Origin: Candidatus Hydrothermarchaeota archaeon
Lineage (GTDB): Archaea > Hydrothermarchaeota > Hydrothermarchaeia > Hydrothermarchaeales > BMS3B
Assembly: GCA_015521945.1 (NCBI GenBank)
Contig: WANG01000156.1
Coordinates: 1-13,958, forward strand
Length of the DNA stretch: 13,958 bases
Direction: 5' to 3'
The position numbers and the translations under genes are program-made. How positions within the stretch are numbered: the first letter of the stretch is position 1; every line of letters begins with the position of its first letter. Shown piece after piece: positions 13,911 through 13,958 of the stretch. The notes under the pieces are model-generated. The model saw only the letters and a list, made by a program, of their open reading frames with translations, was not told the DNA's origin and did no database searches.

Positions 13911-13958
13911 ATGCGGGAGCAGGACCGCGTGAGCAGGCTGCTCGCCGAGCAGGTGCGC
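13911..13958 (+). CDS. N-terminus of an unidentified gene (partial)
   Basis: An ATG preceded by GGGAGA opens a frame that runs to the window end, giving MREQDRVSRLLAEQVR. The start and GC-rich codons fit the local genes. Sixteen residues are too few to name a family; they look like the first helix of a soluble protein. Confidence 0.5.
   Translation, partial: MREQDRVSRLLAEQVR

Overview
The window reads as chromosomal DNA from a GC-rich archaeon, most likely a euryarchaeote in the broad sense (Archaeoglobi, Methanomicrobia or Syntropharchaeia-like lineages; the sequence alone does not decide). The evidence is archaeal TATA promoters, leaderless or short-leader starts mixed with GGAGG-type ribosome sites, tRNA genes without encoded CCA, archaeal regulator families (HTH_10, FilR1), a MoaD/ThiS-like protein, a bacterial-type DNA gyrase A as found in many euryarchaea, heavy AGG/AGA and ATA codon use, and two tubulin/FtsZ-superfamily proteins.

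Positions 1-1400: the start of a secreted lipoprotein (minus strand), then an AT-rich island (about 220-1370) unlike the GC-rich rest. It holds a small four-helix membrane protein made of two tandem copies of one unit, a decayed gene split over two frames, AT-rich direct repeats and a hairpin terminator. It looks acquired or decaying.

Positions 1356-2967 (plus strand): a 58-residue single-cluster ferredoxin with a clear TATA box, a cysteine-bearing HTH_10 regulator and an amidohydrolase-like protein. The last two are coupled.

Positions 2958-6593 (minus strand): reading downstream, tRNA-Leu(CAA), gyrA, a MoaD/ThiS-like protein whose frame runs 21 residues past its Gly-Gly end, and a FilR1-type regulator with its own promoter inside the end of the MoaD-like gene.

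Positions 6620-13742 are the most interesting part. On the minus strand three genes joined by 4-base overlaps encode tubulin-like protein A (390 aa, GGGTGSG), a two-helix membrane-anchored coiled-coil protein (454 aa) and tubulin-like protein B (423 aa, GGGTGNG). Both tubulin-like proteins keep a T7-like D-x-x-D. A 63-base gap containing one A/T-rich TATA element, readable on both strands, separates them from a plus-strand operon. That operon encodes two exported proteins, each with an N-terminal signal peptide, a large extracellular part, one C-terminal membrane helix and a short cytoplasmic tail, followed by a DtxR/MntR-like regulator. I infer a candidate envelope-spanning cytoskeletal system: two filament-forming GTPases, an inner membrane coiled-coil anchor, and two surface proteins. 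This is inference from domains and layout.

The window ends with tRNA-Arg(CCG) on the minus strand and the first 16 codons of an unidentified plus-strand gene.
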